Positions 34,630 to 43,616 of a stretch of 64,000 bases of DNA are shown piece by piece. Origin of the DNA: Paenibacillus sp. H1-7 (GTDB lineage: Bacteria; Bacillota; Bacilli; Paenibacillales; NBRC-103111); contig NZ_CP031168.1 of NCBI RefSeq assembly GCF_022354825.1, positions 1,303,501 through 1,367,500 on the forward strand. The letters are read 5' to 3'. The position numbers and the translations under genes were made by a program. The notes beneath the pieces were generated by a model. The model did no database searches. It saw only the letters and a list, made by a program, of their open reading frames with translations, and was not told where the DNA came from. Every line of letters begins with the position of its first letter. Positions within the stretch are counted from its first letter, which is position 1.

Positions 34630-35415
34630 GTGTCATTAGTCGGAGAGGAACGGAAAGATTATATTCTTAATTTGCTGAATCTTGAAGGCAAGGTGAAGAC
34701 CGGAGATTTGGTCGAGCGTCTGAAGGTTTCCTCGGAAACGATTCGCAGGTATCTGGAGGAGCTTGAGGAAGAGAACAAGCTGAAGCGTGTGTACGGCGGC
34801 GCGATCAAATACAATCTCGACCGGGAGGAAGCATCGCATTTCAAACGCGAGGTGACGCGCGCCGAAGAGAAGCGCCGCATCGGACGGGCTGCCGCAACGC
34901 TTGTCGAGGACAATGACGTCGTCTTCATCGACGATGGAACGACAACGCTGCAGATGATCCCTTATTTGCAAAATAAGAAAAATTTGACCGTCATGACGAT
35001 ATCCATCGCTGCCCTGTCTGCGCTGATCGAATACAAGAACAAGGAACTGTTCTCGGGCGAAATTTATTTTATCGGCGGCAAAGTCGATACGGTGCATTTC
35101 CGGACGACCGGATCGATAGCGGAGAAAATGGCTGCATCGTTCTATGCGGACAAAACCTTCATTACGATTGACGGCATTATGATGGGCAAAGGAATTACCG
35201 GCTTCGACGCGGAGCGGGGACAGCTGGCCCAGAAGCTGATGGAGCAGTCCAAGCAAACCATCGTGCTGACCGACCATTCCAAATTCGGTAACGTGCAATT
35301 TTATAAATTGGCGGATTTGAGGGAGATCGACATCATCATTAGCGATGTGAAGGCTCCTAAGGAATGGGAGTCGTATTTGGCGGATAAGGACGTTGTCTGG
35401 ATTCACGCGGAATAA
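34630..35415 (+). CDS. DeoR-family transcriptional regulator
   Basis: A 261-residue protein. GTG 34630 is 10 nt after GGAGG, while an ATG at 34621 is only one base after it, so GTG is preferred. The N-terminal DeoR helix-turn-helix (about 5-58: ERKDYILNLLNLEGKVKTGD then VSSETIRRYLEEL) is followed by KRVYGGAI. The sugar-isomerase-like sensor domain contains VFIDDGTTTLQMIPYL and ADKTFITIDGI. Members usually respond to phosphorylated intermediates. Its place behind phnXW suggests it senses a phosphonate or aldehyde-phosphate metabolite, as inference. Confidence 0.87.
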   Translation: MSLVGEERKDYILNLLNLEGKVKTGDLVERLKVSSETIRRYLEELEEENKLKRVYGGAIKYNLDREEASHFKREVTRAEEKRRIGRAAATLVEDNDVVFIDDGTTTLQMIPYLQNKKNLTVMTISIAALSALIEYKNKELFSGEIYFIGGKVDTVHFRTTGSIAEKMAASFYADKTFITIDGIMMGKGITGFDAERGQLAQKLMEQSKQTIVLTDHSKFGNVQFYKLADLREIDIIISDVKAPKEWESYLADKDVVWIHAE

Positions 35416-35465
35416 GCCTTAAGCGGCAGCGATACCTGCTGCCTGCAAGGAGCAAACTCACGGAT

Positions 35466-35511
35466 AAAGGAATTCCCGGCCGTAACGGCTGCGGAATTCC
35501 TTTGTTTTTAT
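35466..35511 (+). terminator. Rho-independent terminator
   Basis: AAAGGAATTCC pairs perfectly with GGAATTCCTTT, followed by GTTTTTA. It ends the phosphonate region. Confidence 0.9.
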
Positions 35512-35578
35512 TGGAGCGGATTCCTCAAGTATGATATGCTGATATCACATAGATAGAAATTAGAGGTGAAGGCAGAGC

Positions 35579-36985
35579 ATGTCGGAACGGAATTCCGTAG
35601 AAGGAAAGGCAAGCCGCAAGACATTTCGAATCAGGCTGGACGAAATGGCCAATATACTGCGGGAGGAAATCTTATCGGGCAAAAGAGCGGTCGGAGAATT
35701 TCTGCCTTCGGAGCTCGATTTAACAAAGCAGTTTCATCTTAGCAACAAATCGGTGCGCAAAGCATTGGACATTCTTGTCGAGGAAGGGCTGATCGAGAAA
35801 ATCCCCAAAGTAGGCAACCGAGTCGCCTCCAGCACGCAGGACAAGAAGACGGTAGTCCGCTTCGGCTATCATCCGAGCACCAATGAGGAAACGGGCTTAG
35901 CCGCAATGATATCCGAATTTCACGAGAAATATCCGCATATACGGGTCCAGCCTGTTGAAATTCCGGCGACAAATTTCCGCAACTCGGTAAAGGAGTATGT
36001 GGATGCCGATTTGCTCGATGTATTTACGATCAATCAAGGGAGCTTCCGGGAGTTTATCGAGAACAGCAACGTCAATTTGCTGGAGCCTTGCCAGCCGAAT
36101 CCCGGCGTGTATCCGTTTCTCTCGCAAGCGTTCACCCATGAAGGGGAGCTTCTCGTTCAGCCGTTCTCGTTTTCGCCGGTTATTCTGTGCTATAACAAGG
36201 AGCACTTCGCGGAGCGGGGGCTGTCGGAGCCTTACAGCGGGTGGACGTGGGACGATCTGTTGGAGCATGCCGGGAAGCTGGCGGTGGAGAACGAACGGTT
36301 CGGATTTTACTTTCATCTGCTCTCGAACAACCGCTGGCCCCTGTTTCCGCTTCAGAGCGGAATGTCCTTTGAGCGCAACGGGCAAGGAAACTACGAGGTG
36401 TACGGCAGCAGGCTGGCGGACAGTCTGGAAATGTGCCGCAAAATCATTTATATGCCGGACGTATTCCCCACCATGCTGTCGGCCAGCAATGCGGATGCGG
36501 AGGAGCTGTTCCTGAACGGCAAAGTCTCCATGATCATGACGACGTATTTCGGGCTTAATGAGCTCAAGGGAGCAACGTTCGATTACGACATAGCACCGCT
36601 GCCCTACCTGTATGAAGCCAGGACTCTGCTCGTGGTGATCGGACTGGCAGTCAGCCGGAAATCCAAGGTCAAGGAAGCGGCGCGGCAGCTGGTCAACTTT
36701 TTGCAGTCTCATTCCTCCCAGAGCATGATGAGGCAAAATACGCTAAGCATTCCGGCGGACAAAAACGCGGTGGAATGGAGAGGGGAAGAGAGCTTGTACA
36801 GACCTTCCCGGTACAATATGTTCCGGGAAATCGTTCCGACCTACAGACTGCTTAACGATCTAAGTCTGGATTCAAAGCAGCTCGGCATCGTCTTGCGCGA
36901 AGCGAAGCTGTACTGGTCCAAGCTGCAGAACATTCAGGTGACCTGCCGGAATATTGAAGAAGCGTTGAATGAAGAACAGGCCTGA
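35579..36985 (+). CDS. GntR DNA-binding domain fused to an ABC-type solute-binding domain
   Basis: A 468-residue protein with no signal peptide or membrane segment; ATG 35579 follows AGAGGTGAAGG. Residues about 18-82 are a GntR winged helix (EMANILREEILSGKRAVGEF, LPSELDL, SNKSVRKALDILVEEGLIEK). Residues about 92-460 look like a family-1 extracellular sugar-binding protein (FGYHPSTNEETGLAAMISEF, GWTWDDLLEHAGKL, and KVSMIMTTYFG), but kept inside the cell. The natural reading is a repressor that uses a periplasmic-binding fold to sense an oligosaccharide or glycoside, analogous to LacI proteins but of different ancestry. It precedes the catabolic cluster starting at 37239. GATAT-N4-ATATC at 35533-35546 may be an autoregulatory site. 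Confidence 0.85.
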   Translation: MSERNSVEGKASRKTFRIRLDEMANILREEILSGKRAVGEFLPSELDLTKQFHLSNKSVRKALDILVEEGLIEKIPKVGNRVASSTQDKKTVVRFGYHPSTNEETGLAAMISEFHEKYPHIRVQPVEIPATNFRNSVKEYVDADLLDVFTINQGSFREFIENSNVNLLEPCQPNPGVYPFLSQAFTHEGELLVQPFSFSPVILCYNKEHFAERGLSEPYSGWTWDDLLEHAGKLAVENERFGFYFHLLSNNRWPLFPLQSGMSFERNGQGNYEVYGSRLADSLEMCRKIIYMPDVFPTMLSASNADAEELFLNGKVSMIMTTYFGLNELKGATFDYDIAPLPYLYEARTLLVVIGLAVSRKSKVKEAARQLVNFLQSHSSQSMMRQNTLSIPADKNAVEWRGEESLYRPSRYNMFREIVPTYRLLNDLSLDSKQLGIVLREAKLYWSKLQNIQVTCRNIEEALNEEQA

Positions 36986-37026
36986 CCATTTGCTCCAATG
37001 GAGTATCGGACGGTGCAGGGTTAACA

Positions 37027-37096
37027 GGATGCATACTGGAATCACGGCTCTCCGTCCACGGCGGATTCGGATGGTTTCCGGTTGCATCCTTTTTAT
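37027..37096 (+). terminator. terminator of the GntR-fusion gene
   Basis: AGGATGCA..CTGGAA pairs with TTTCCGG.TGCATCCT, followed by TTTTAT. The loop is long, about 35 nt. Confidence 0.7.
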
Positions 37097-37132
37097 ATTG
37101 TAGAAATAAATTAGAATTTGAGTTAATTATCG

Positions 37133-37162
37133 TTGACAGGGTTTAAAATGACGATTTATAAT
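37133..37162 (+). promoter_or_regulatory. strong sigma-A promoter of the catabolic cluster
   Basis: TTGACA (37133-37138), 18-bp spacer, TATAAT (37157-37162): both hexamers are consensus. Confidence 0.85.
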
Positions 37163-37174
37163 CTAGATATAAAT
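37154..37174. promoter_or_regulatory. inverted repeat over the -10, candidate operator
   Basis: ATTTATA-N7-TATAAAT overlaps the TATAAT of the cluster promoter. A repressor here would block initiation; the GntR fusion encoded just upstream is the obvious candidate. Confidence 0.5.
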
Positions 37175-37238
37175 TACAAATAAGTCATCGTAGTGAAATC
37201 TCTACCCTAATTCTACAGGCGAGGAGTTATGGATCCTT

Positions 37239-38249
37239 ATGAAGGCAATCGTCAATCATAGAGGGAATGTGAAGGTGGCGGATGAGCCTTTACCGGTGCT
37301 GCAGAGCAGATTCGTGCTCGTGAAATCCGTCTATTCCGCCATTAGTCCGGGAACGGAGCTGACCGCGATTCGACGTATGCCAGAGCAGCAGGCTTCGCTC
37401 GGCTACAGCGCAGCGGGAATCGCAGTGAAGGTCGGAGCGGAGGTGGAAGGCATCCGGGAGGGCCAGCAGGTGGCCTGCTACGGAGGGCCTTACGTGAAGC
37501 ATGCGGAGTATTTGCTGGTACCGAAGCATCTGGTCGTGCCCGTTCCGGATACGGTATCTTTGCTGGATGCGTCAACGGCCGGGTTGGGAGCTATCGCCAT
37601 CCACGCGCTAAGGCAGGCGGATTTGAGGTTCGGCGAGTCCGTTGTCATTATCGGACTGGGGATCTTGGGCCAGATCATTGCCAGAATCGCTCACGCCGCT
37701 TGTCTGAAGGTGATTGCCTGCGATTTGCTGCCGGAGCGGAGGGAAGCGCTGGCGGGAATAGAAGGGATTCGGGTTTGCAGCAGCGTGGACGATATTGCGA
37801 AGGAAGCTGCCGCGGCCACATCGGGTCTAGGCGCGGATTGCGTCATTCATTGCGCTGCCGGACGTCAGATGCAGCTAATGGATGAAAGCTTCGGCTGGAT
37901 TCGCGACCGCGGCAAAATCCTCATCGTCGGCGATATGCATATGGAGTTCACTCGCAGCAAGATGTTCCATAAGGAAGCGCAAGTGCTGATTTCCCGGGCC
38001 GGAGGACCCGGCAGGTACGATCCGTTGTACGAAAGAGACGGATACGATTATCCGCCGGGGTATGTACGATGGACGGAGGAACGAAATTTGGCGGAGTATA
38101 TTCGTTTGCTTACCGAACGGCGAATCGACGTCAGCCGGCTGATTACGGATCAGGTAGCGATTGGAGATGCCTGGAAAGTATATGAGAAGTACAAGAACAA
38201 TCCGGCGGATGTGCTGGGAGCCGTAATCTCTTATTCGAGCGGTTCGTAA
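37239..38249 (+). CDS. MDR-family alcohol dehydrogenase-like oxidoreductase
   Basis: A 336-residue protein of the medium-chain dehydrogenase fold: GroES-like N-terminal half, Rossmann half with VIIGLGILGQIIARIA (about 136-151). The usual catalytic-zinc GHE motif is replaced by LGYSAAG, and neither the usual catalytic cysteine nor the four-Cys structural lobe is visible. It is probably a zinc-free or atypical member related to the BchC/threonine-dehydrogenase-like group with SAISPGTEL. It probably oxidises a hydroxyl of a sugar or polyol with NAD(P). First gene of the cluster behind the consensus promoter. Confidence 0.8.
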   Translation: MKAIVNHRGNVKVADEPLPVLQSRFVLVKSVYSAISPGTELTAIRRMPEQQASLGYSAAGIAVKVGAEVEGIREGQQVACYGGPYVKHAEYLLVPKHLVVPVPDTVSLLDASTAGLGAIAIHALRQADLRFGESVVIIGLGILGQIIARIAHAACLKVIACDLLPERREALAGIEGIRVCSSVDDIAKEAAAATSGLGADCVIHCAAGRQMQLMDESFGWIRDRGKILIVGDMHMEFTRSKMFHKEAQVLISRAGGPGRYDPLYERDGYDYPPGYVRWTEERNLAEYIRLLTERRIDVSRLITDQVAIGDAWKVYEKYKNNPADVLGAVISYSSGS

Positions 38250-38294
38250 GGAAGGCAGCGCGGATGAAGCAAAGTTTATCGTTTGTATCATTTG

Positions 38295-38308
38295 TGAAAG
38301 CGATTACA
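38295..38308 (+). promoter_or_regulatory. cre-like CcpA site
   Basis: TGAAAGCGATTACA fits the cre core (TGNAANCGNWNNCW) and misses only the preceding W. It sits between the dehydrogenase stop and the propeller gene start, suggesting carbon-catabolite control. Confidence 0.55.
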
Positions 38309-38358
38309 ACGTGACGTTGTCTATCATGCAAGCTCGAAAGGACGGTGAAGCCGACGAT

Positions 38359-40422
38359 ATGAACGGTTCGAACGACAGGGAAGCTCTTCCGGAAGCCGTT
38401 CCGGAAACGTTAGCCGTAAGTGAGGAAAGCGTCGAGTATGAGCTGAAGAACTTGGGGCCGCAGGTGCATACCGTCAACACGCACCGGTGCGTATTCGGCC
38501 ATGACGCCTCAGGCCGGCTGTTCGCGTACTCCGCCATGGTCGGGATACCGGCAATCCTGCTCGTCATTGACGTTGCCGAAGAGAAGCTGGTTGCCCGGAT
38601 CCCGATTGAAGCGGACATGGGCGGCACGGTGCGCGAATGCACTATTGTCCGCGGCCTAGCGGCGCAGCCGGACGGAACGGTGTACATAGCGGGAACGCCA
38701 AGCCATCTATTCAAATACGTGCCCGGAAACCGGCATGTGGACTATGTCGGCAAGGTGCCGGGCCAGCAGGTATTTGACATGAAGAGCGGTCCGCAAGGAG
38801 TTCTCATCGGCGGAACCTACAGCAAGAGCGAAGCCTTCGAATTCTATACGGCAAACGGGGATACGGTATGTCTGGGATCCGTTTTGCCGGGTGAGTCTTA
38901 CGCATACTCCGTCGCATACGACCGTGACCGCAATGACGCTTATTTCGGCATAGGCGCACATGCTCATCTCGTGAAATACGACCGCGATACGAAGCGGATG
39001 ACGGAAATTGCTTTGCCGGAGCGGTTTCAAGGGAATCCTTTTGTATTTGACCTGACCGCTGCGGGCGGCAAGCTGTTTATCCGGTTGTCATCCGGTACGA
39101 CGATTGCGATGGACCTCGACACGCAATTATTCGATGAGACGGAGGGATCGGTTACCTCGCGGTTCATGTCGCCGGAATCTCCTTCCGGGGAACGGATTTA
39201 CTATACCTGCGATTCCCGATTAGGGTATTACGATATGAATTCCAGAGAGTATGTTGTATTGGATGTGCAGACCGGAGGGAATGCGAATGGGTTTACATTC
39301 TCCCGGCTGACGGATCCCGCCTACCCGGGCGACACGTTAATCGGGGTGACTCGGGAGGGGAGGCTGTTTAAGTATAACCCGTCAACGGGACATTCGAAGG
39401 TTGTCAACCTTGAGGTTGCCGGCGTTCCTACGGAGCTGCAGACCGTGAAGGCGACAAGCGGCGGTCACGTGTATACAAGCGGCTACTTGTCCGGCGGAAT
39501 CGCGCTGCATGACCCGGAAGCCGGAATGACGAAGGAATTCACCAACGAAACGATGGGAGACGGGCAGCAGCTGCCGGGATCGCAAACCGACCGGATCTAC
39601 GAATTCAACAAGAAGCTGTATTTCGTCAACTACACGGGAATGAACGTATACGAATACGATCCGAGCATTCCTTGGGACCGGCTGGACTCTGCCTCTCCCA
39701 ACCCGAGGCTGCTTTTCACCGCATCGGATATCGGCTATCAGGACCGGGGGCTCGCGGGGATGATGTTACAGGACGGCAGACTCGTTATCGGCACCGTTCC
39801 GAAATACGGGCATTTGGGCGGCGCACTGGTCATATACGATCTGACATCCGACCGGCGGGAGGTTTACTGGAACATAGTGGAGCAGCAGAGCGTAACTGCT
39901 GTGGCGTACAAGAACGGGCTCATCTACGGAGGTTCTTGCGTTTGGGGAGGACTTGGCGTTCATCCCTCTGCCGAGGAAGCGAAGCTTTTCATATGGGATG
40001 CGGCCGCGAAGCAAAAAATATTCGAAATCACCCCGGTCCCGGGTACCCGGGCTATTACGGAGCTGATTGAGGGGCCGGACGGAAATCTGTGGGGCTCGGC
40101 CGAAGGCTGGTTGTTCATCTTCGATCCTGCGGCTCGTCAGGTAGTGTATACGAAGCAGCTTATGCCGCGCCGCTATTCCAGCACGGTATGGCGCGATACC
40201 CAGTTCGCAGTCGGCACGGACGGCAATGTGTATGGCGTTCAAGCGAACCTGTTTTTCGTTATTGATGCCAAGACCAAGGAGATGAAGGTCATCCGGAGCG
40301 GAGGCAAGCGGAACTGGTTGTCCCGGGACCGCTTCGGACACTTTTATTTAACCGAGGGGGCCGATTTGCTGAGGATTTCCATTCCAGGGCTTGTTCGAAA
40401 GCCAGATGAGAGTGCTCGTTAA
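38359..40422 (+). CDS. cytosolic beta-propeller protein, paralogue of the secreted one at 45846
   Basis: About 687 residues from ATG 38359; an open frame extends to a GTG at 38311 but that lies against the cre-like site and has no ribosome binding site. There is no signal peptide. From about residue 27 to the end (YELKNLGPQVH to ISIPGLVRKP) it aligns over its whole length with residues about 202-865 of the 1,035-residue secreted protein at roughly half identity by eye. Shared blocks include GLAAQPDGTVYIAGTP, YSVAYD.RND, QDRGLAG, and GAHAHL. The repeated DGxxYxxG elements and Trp/Gly-rich ends of blades indicate a WD40/PQQ-like propeller. Function unknown; a lyase, hydrolase or binding role for a carbohydrate is possible. 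Confidence 0.75.
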   Translation: MNGSNDREALPEAVPETLAVSEESVEYELKNLGPQVHTVNTHRCVFGHDASGRLFAYSAMVGIPAILLVIDVAEEKLVARIPIEADMGGTVRECTIVRGLAAQPDGTVYIAGTPSHLFKYVPGNRHVDYVGKVPGQQVFDMKSGPQGVLIGGTYSKSEAFEFYTANGDTVCLGSVLPGESYAYSVAYDRDRNDAYFGIGAHAHLVKYDRDTKRMTEIALPERFQGNPFVFDLTAAGGKLFIRLSSGTTIAMDLDTQLFDETEGSVTSRFMSPESPSGERIYYTCDSRLGYYDMNSREYVVLDVQTGGNANGFTFSRLTDPAYPGDTLIGVTREGRLFKYNPSTGHSKVVNLEVAGVPTELQTVKATSGGHVYTSGYLSGGIALHDPEAGMTKEFTNETMGDGQQLPGSQTDRIYEFNKKLYFVNYTGMNVYEYDPSIPWDRLDSASPNPRLLFTASDIGYQDRGLAGMMLQDGRLVIGTVPKYGHLGGALVIYDLTSDRREVYWNIVEQQSVTAVAYKNGLIYGGSCVWGGLGVHPSAEEAKLFIWDAAAKQKIFEITPVPGTRAITELIEGPDGNLWGSAEGWLFIFDPAARQVVYTKQLMPRRYSSTVWRDTQFAVGTDGNVYGVQANLFFVIDAKTKEMKVIRSGGKRNWLSRDRFGHFYLTEGADLLRISIPGLVRKPDESAR

Positions 40423-40525
40423 GCTGCCGGAATATGGTGCTGTCCTATTACACTTTGCCGTTGCGATTATCAGGCAGCAGCCCGCATCCGCAGCGCAAGT
40501 AAAATCATGGAGAGGTGGAGTTTCT

Positions 40526-41605
40526 ATGAGTACGAAAGTGATCAACGTCGGGATTATCGGGCAAGGGAGAAGCGGCCGCAATATTCACGGCAACCTGCTT
40601 GCCAAAATACCCGGTTATTACCGGATTGCGGCGGTGGCGGATTCGCTGCCGGAGCGGCAGGAGCTGGCCAAGGCGGAATACGGCTGCAGTGCCTACTCTT
40701 CCTGGGAGGAAATGGTAAGGAATGAGGAGCTGGATTTGGTCGTTAATGCATCGCCCAGTCATCAGCATTTTCCGATCACATTGGAGCTGCTGGAACAAGG
40801 CTTGAATGTGCTATGCGAGAAGCCGCTAGCCAAAACTGAGGCGGAGGTCGACCGGCTGATCGAAGCTTCGGAGCGCCGAGGCGCTTTGCTGGCTGTCTTT
40901 CAGCAATCCCGCTATATGCCGGCATTTGTGCAGATCCGCAAGGTGATCGAATCCGGCGTGCTGGGACGGATCGTGCAGGTTGACTTCACCAACAACGGCT
41001 TCACGCGCCGATGGGATTGGCAGACGCTGCAAAGCAATAATGGGGGCAATTTGATGAATACGGGCCCGCACCCGGTCGATCAGGCGCTGCAGCTGTTCGG
41101 CACCGATATCATGCCGCAAATTACGTGCATTATGGACCGGGCAAATACGTTCGGCGATGCGGAGGATTACGTCAAGTTGATCCTGAGGGGACAAGGTAGA
41201 CCGACTATCGATCTCGAAATTTCCTCCTGCAGCGCGTTTCCCCGCGATACGTTCATTGTTCAAGGCACGAACGGAGGGCTTCGCGGCAGCGGCAGCAAGC
41301 TGGAGTGGAAATATTTCAAGCCGGAGGAGGCGCCGGAGCAGAAGCTGCAGCACGAGCCGTTGTTTGATGCGAAAGGGCTGCCCGCCTACTGCAAAGAGGA
41401 GCTTACCTGGCACACGGACCGTTGGGAGCTGGCGCTGCCGGAAGGCACAACCTTGTTCGAACATATGACGGAGCAGCTGTACATGATGCTGTACCGAACG
41501 ATCGTTGACGGCGCTCCGCTTGAAATTACGCCTCAGCAGGTGCGTCATCAAATGGCCGTCATGGAGGAGTGCCGTCGTCAAAATCCGCATGTGTACGGCA
41601 AGTAA
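40526..41605 (+). CDS. Gfo/Idh/MocA-family oxidoreductase 1
   Basis: 359 residues; ATG 40526 is behind GAGAGGTGGAG, and an upstream open stretch is non-coding in character. The Rossmann start INVGIIGQGRSGRNIH (5-20) and the catalytic-lysine motif CEKPLAK (about 93-99) define the family. Later GGGN-like NNGGNLMNTGPHPVDQAL holds the active-site His. Such enzymes oxidise or reduce sugar hydroxyls, often through 3-keto intermediates or by inositol-type chemistry. It is co-directional with the isomerase and a second oxidoreductase. Confidence 0.88.
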   Translation: MSTKVINVGIIGQGRSGRNIHGNLLAKIPGYYRIAAVADSLPERQELAKAEYGCSAYSSWEEMVRNEELDLVVNASPSHQHFPITLELLEQGLNVLCEKPLAKTEAEVDRLIEASERRGALLAVFQQSRYMPAFVQIRKVIESGVLGRIVQVDFTNNGFTRRWDWQTLQSNNGGNLMNTGPHPVDQALQLFGTDIMPQITCIMDRANTFGDAEDYVKLILRGQGRPTIDLEISSCSAFPRDTFIVQGTNGGLRGSGSKLEWKYFKPEEAPEQKLQHEPLFDAKGLPAYCKEELTWHTDRWELALPEGTTLFEHMTEQLYMMLYRTIVDGAPLEITPQQVRHQMAVMEECRRQNPHVYGK

Positions 41606-41644
41606 CGATGGAATGACAGGAGGATACATCGGGAGGTGGAACGC

Positions 41645-42477
41645 ATGATTTGGGACCGATTAGGCGTAATAACGGATGAAGTGTCTCAGCATTTGGGCGA
41701 AGCGCTGGACTGGGCCGCCGCCAACGGCTTGAAGCATGTCGAGATCCGCATGATCGGCGGCCGGAATGTGATGGAGCTTAGCGACGAAGAGGCAGACGGG
41801 GTGAGGCGCGAGACGGAGGCACGCGGGCTGTTCGTGTCGTGTCTGGCCTCGCCGGTGTTCAAGTGCAGCCTCGATCCGGCAAGACCGGCAGCTGCCGGCG
41901 ATACGTTCGGACAAGAGGAGCAGAGCGTCCAAGCGCACTTCGCGAAGGGATCGCCAAGCGGCTCGGCACGCACCGAATCCGCATTTTCTCCTTCTGGCGG
42001 GAGGCGAAGCCAACCTTGCACCGGGCGGAGATTGTGAGCAAGCTTAAGGCGGCGGCCGAGGCTGCGGAGCGGGAGCAAATCGTGCTGCTGCTGGAAAATG
42101 AGCCTGCTTGCAACGGTGGCTATGCCGATGAGGTGGCCGGACTTGTCCGTGCGGTGGACAGCGTTTATATGAAGGTGCTGTGGGATCCGGGCAACGAAGT
42201 CTACGGAGGGCGTTTCGCCTACCCGGACGGCTATCGTGAGGTGAAGGATGTGCTTGACCAGGTCCACTTAAAGGATGCCGTAATCCGCGAAGGCGGTGCG
42301 CCGGGCTGTGTGCCGATCGGCAGGGGAAACGTTCCTATTAGCGAGCAGATCCGTGCTCTGGAAGCCGACGGCTACCAAGGGCTGTATACGCTGGAGACGC
42401 ACTATATCCCCGAAGGGGGAACCGCCAAGGATGGCACGGCCATGACGCTGGAAGGCTTGAGAGCCGTGCTGAAATAA
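41645..42477 (+). pseudogene. sugar phosphate isomerase/epimerase (AP endonuclease 2 fold) with a 1-nt frameshift
   Basis: It starts at ATG 41645 behind GGGAGG with LGVITDEVSQHLGEALDW and a typical VEIRMIGG strand. Near 41930-41940 the frame breaks. Codons from 41938 on (LREGIAKRLG, RIRIFSFWR, metal-ligand strands LLLENEPACNGG, KVLWDPGN, QVHLKDAV, LETHY) belong to the -1 register and run to 42477. Adding a single base near 41936 joins them into 277 residues, the family's usual length. It is therefore either a recently inactivated gene or a sequencing error. Intact members isomerise or epimerise keto sugars with a divalent metal; those beside Gfo/Idh enzymes often act on 3-keto sugars or inosose. 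Confidence 0.85.
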
Positions 42478-42512
42478 AGATGCTAAGGATGAATTATAAG
42501 GAGTGATATTCA

Positions 42513-43436
42513 TTGCAATCTTCGTCATCCCGGCCAATATCGATTGGTCTGATAGGTCTGGATACATCGCATGTCGTTCATTTCGCCAAGCTGCTTAACG
42601 ATCCCGGTCAGCCGTACCATGTTCCGGGAGGAGCGGTTACGGCCGCATTTCCGGGGGGATCGCCGGATTTTGAGCTGAGCCATACCCGGGTGGACGGCTA
42701 TACCGCCCAATTGCGCGACGAGCTCGGCGTGCAAATTCTCGATTCGCCCGAGGCTGTGGCGGAAGCATGCGACGCCATTATGCTGGAGTCGGTGGACGGC
42801 CGCGTCCATCTGCAGCAGTTCCGTGCGGTCGCACCGTTCCGCAAGCCGGTCTTTATCGATAAGCCGTTGACCGTCCGTGCGGACGAGGCGCAGGAAATCG
42901 CCGCTATTGCGGAGGCGAACGGCATAACGGTAATGAGCAGCTCCGCATTGCGCTATGCGGAAGGGCTGCAGTCTGCTCTGGCCCATCAAGAGCAGGGCGA
43001 GATCATAGGTGCCGATACTTACGGCCCGATGGCTCTGCAGGAGACACAGCCCGGTTATTTCTGGTACGGCATCCATTCGATCGAAATGCTGTATGCGCTT
43101 CTCGGTCCGGGCTGTGCCGAGGTTACGGTCAAGTCCAACGAGGACCACGACATCATTACCGCGCTGTGGAAGGACGGCAGGCTCGGCACGGTGCGCGGCA
43201 ACCGCAAGGGCAACAACAAGTTCGGAGCGGTCCTTCATCGCAGCAAAGGCTCGGAATTCATCGACGTTTACGCGAATCCGAAGCCTTATTACGCGAGCTT
43301 GCTGGAGCGGATCATCGGCATGTTTCAGACCGGCATTCCCGACGTCTCCATGGCGGAAACCCTGGAAATCATCCGGTTTATCGAAGCGGCTAACGCAAGC
43401 CGGGCCAACGGTGCAGCCGTTCGGGTGGAGAGGTAA
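42513..43436 (+). CDS. Gfo/Idh/MocA-family oxidoreductase 2
   Basis: 307 residues with a TTG start at 42513, 9 nt after AAGGAG; no ATG fits. The N-terminus SIGLIGLDTSHVVHFAKLL lacks the ordinary GxGxxG, having GLIGLDTSH instead as in a subset of the family. The catalytic-lysine motif is present as FIDKPLTV (about 108-115), and WYGIHSIEMLYALLGPG carries the His-containing helix. It may act on the product of oxidoreductase 1 or in a redox pair with it. The proximity, with 35 nt to the isomerase, supports one transcript. Confidence 0.85.
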   Translation: MQSSSSRPISIGLIGLDTSHVVHFAKLLNDPGQPYHVPGGAVTAAFPGGSPDFELSHTRVDGYTAQLRDELGVQILDSPEAVAEACDAIMLESVDGRVHLQQFRAVAPFRKPVFIDKPLTVRADEAQEIAAIAEANGITVMSSSALRYAEGLQSALAHQEQGEIIGADTYGPMALQETQPGYFWYGIHSIEMLYALLGPGCAEVTVKSNEDHDIITALWKDGRLGTVRGNRKGNNKFGAVLHRSKGSEFIDVYANPKPYYASLLERIIGMFQTGIPDVSMAETLEIIRFIEAANASRANGAAVRVER

Positions 43437-43616
43437 CCGAACAAGTACCGGTACCCGTACCTCCTGAACCCGTCTGACAAATCGCATAGAGTCGGCGTCC
43501 ACTGACCCGGTGACTCCAAGCTGTTATAAGAATGCGTATTGAAACGCAACGCCTTTCACCCTGCTTGCTATGGCATTTGTTCCTGTTATGGAATTTATCT
43601 TTAAGGAGGGTTTTGA

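Noticed and set aside
43437..43616. Short repeats GTACCGGTACC and a weak hairpin before the orphan binding-protein gene
   Set aside because: Too short and too imperfect to call an operator or terminator.
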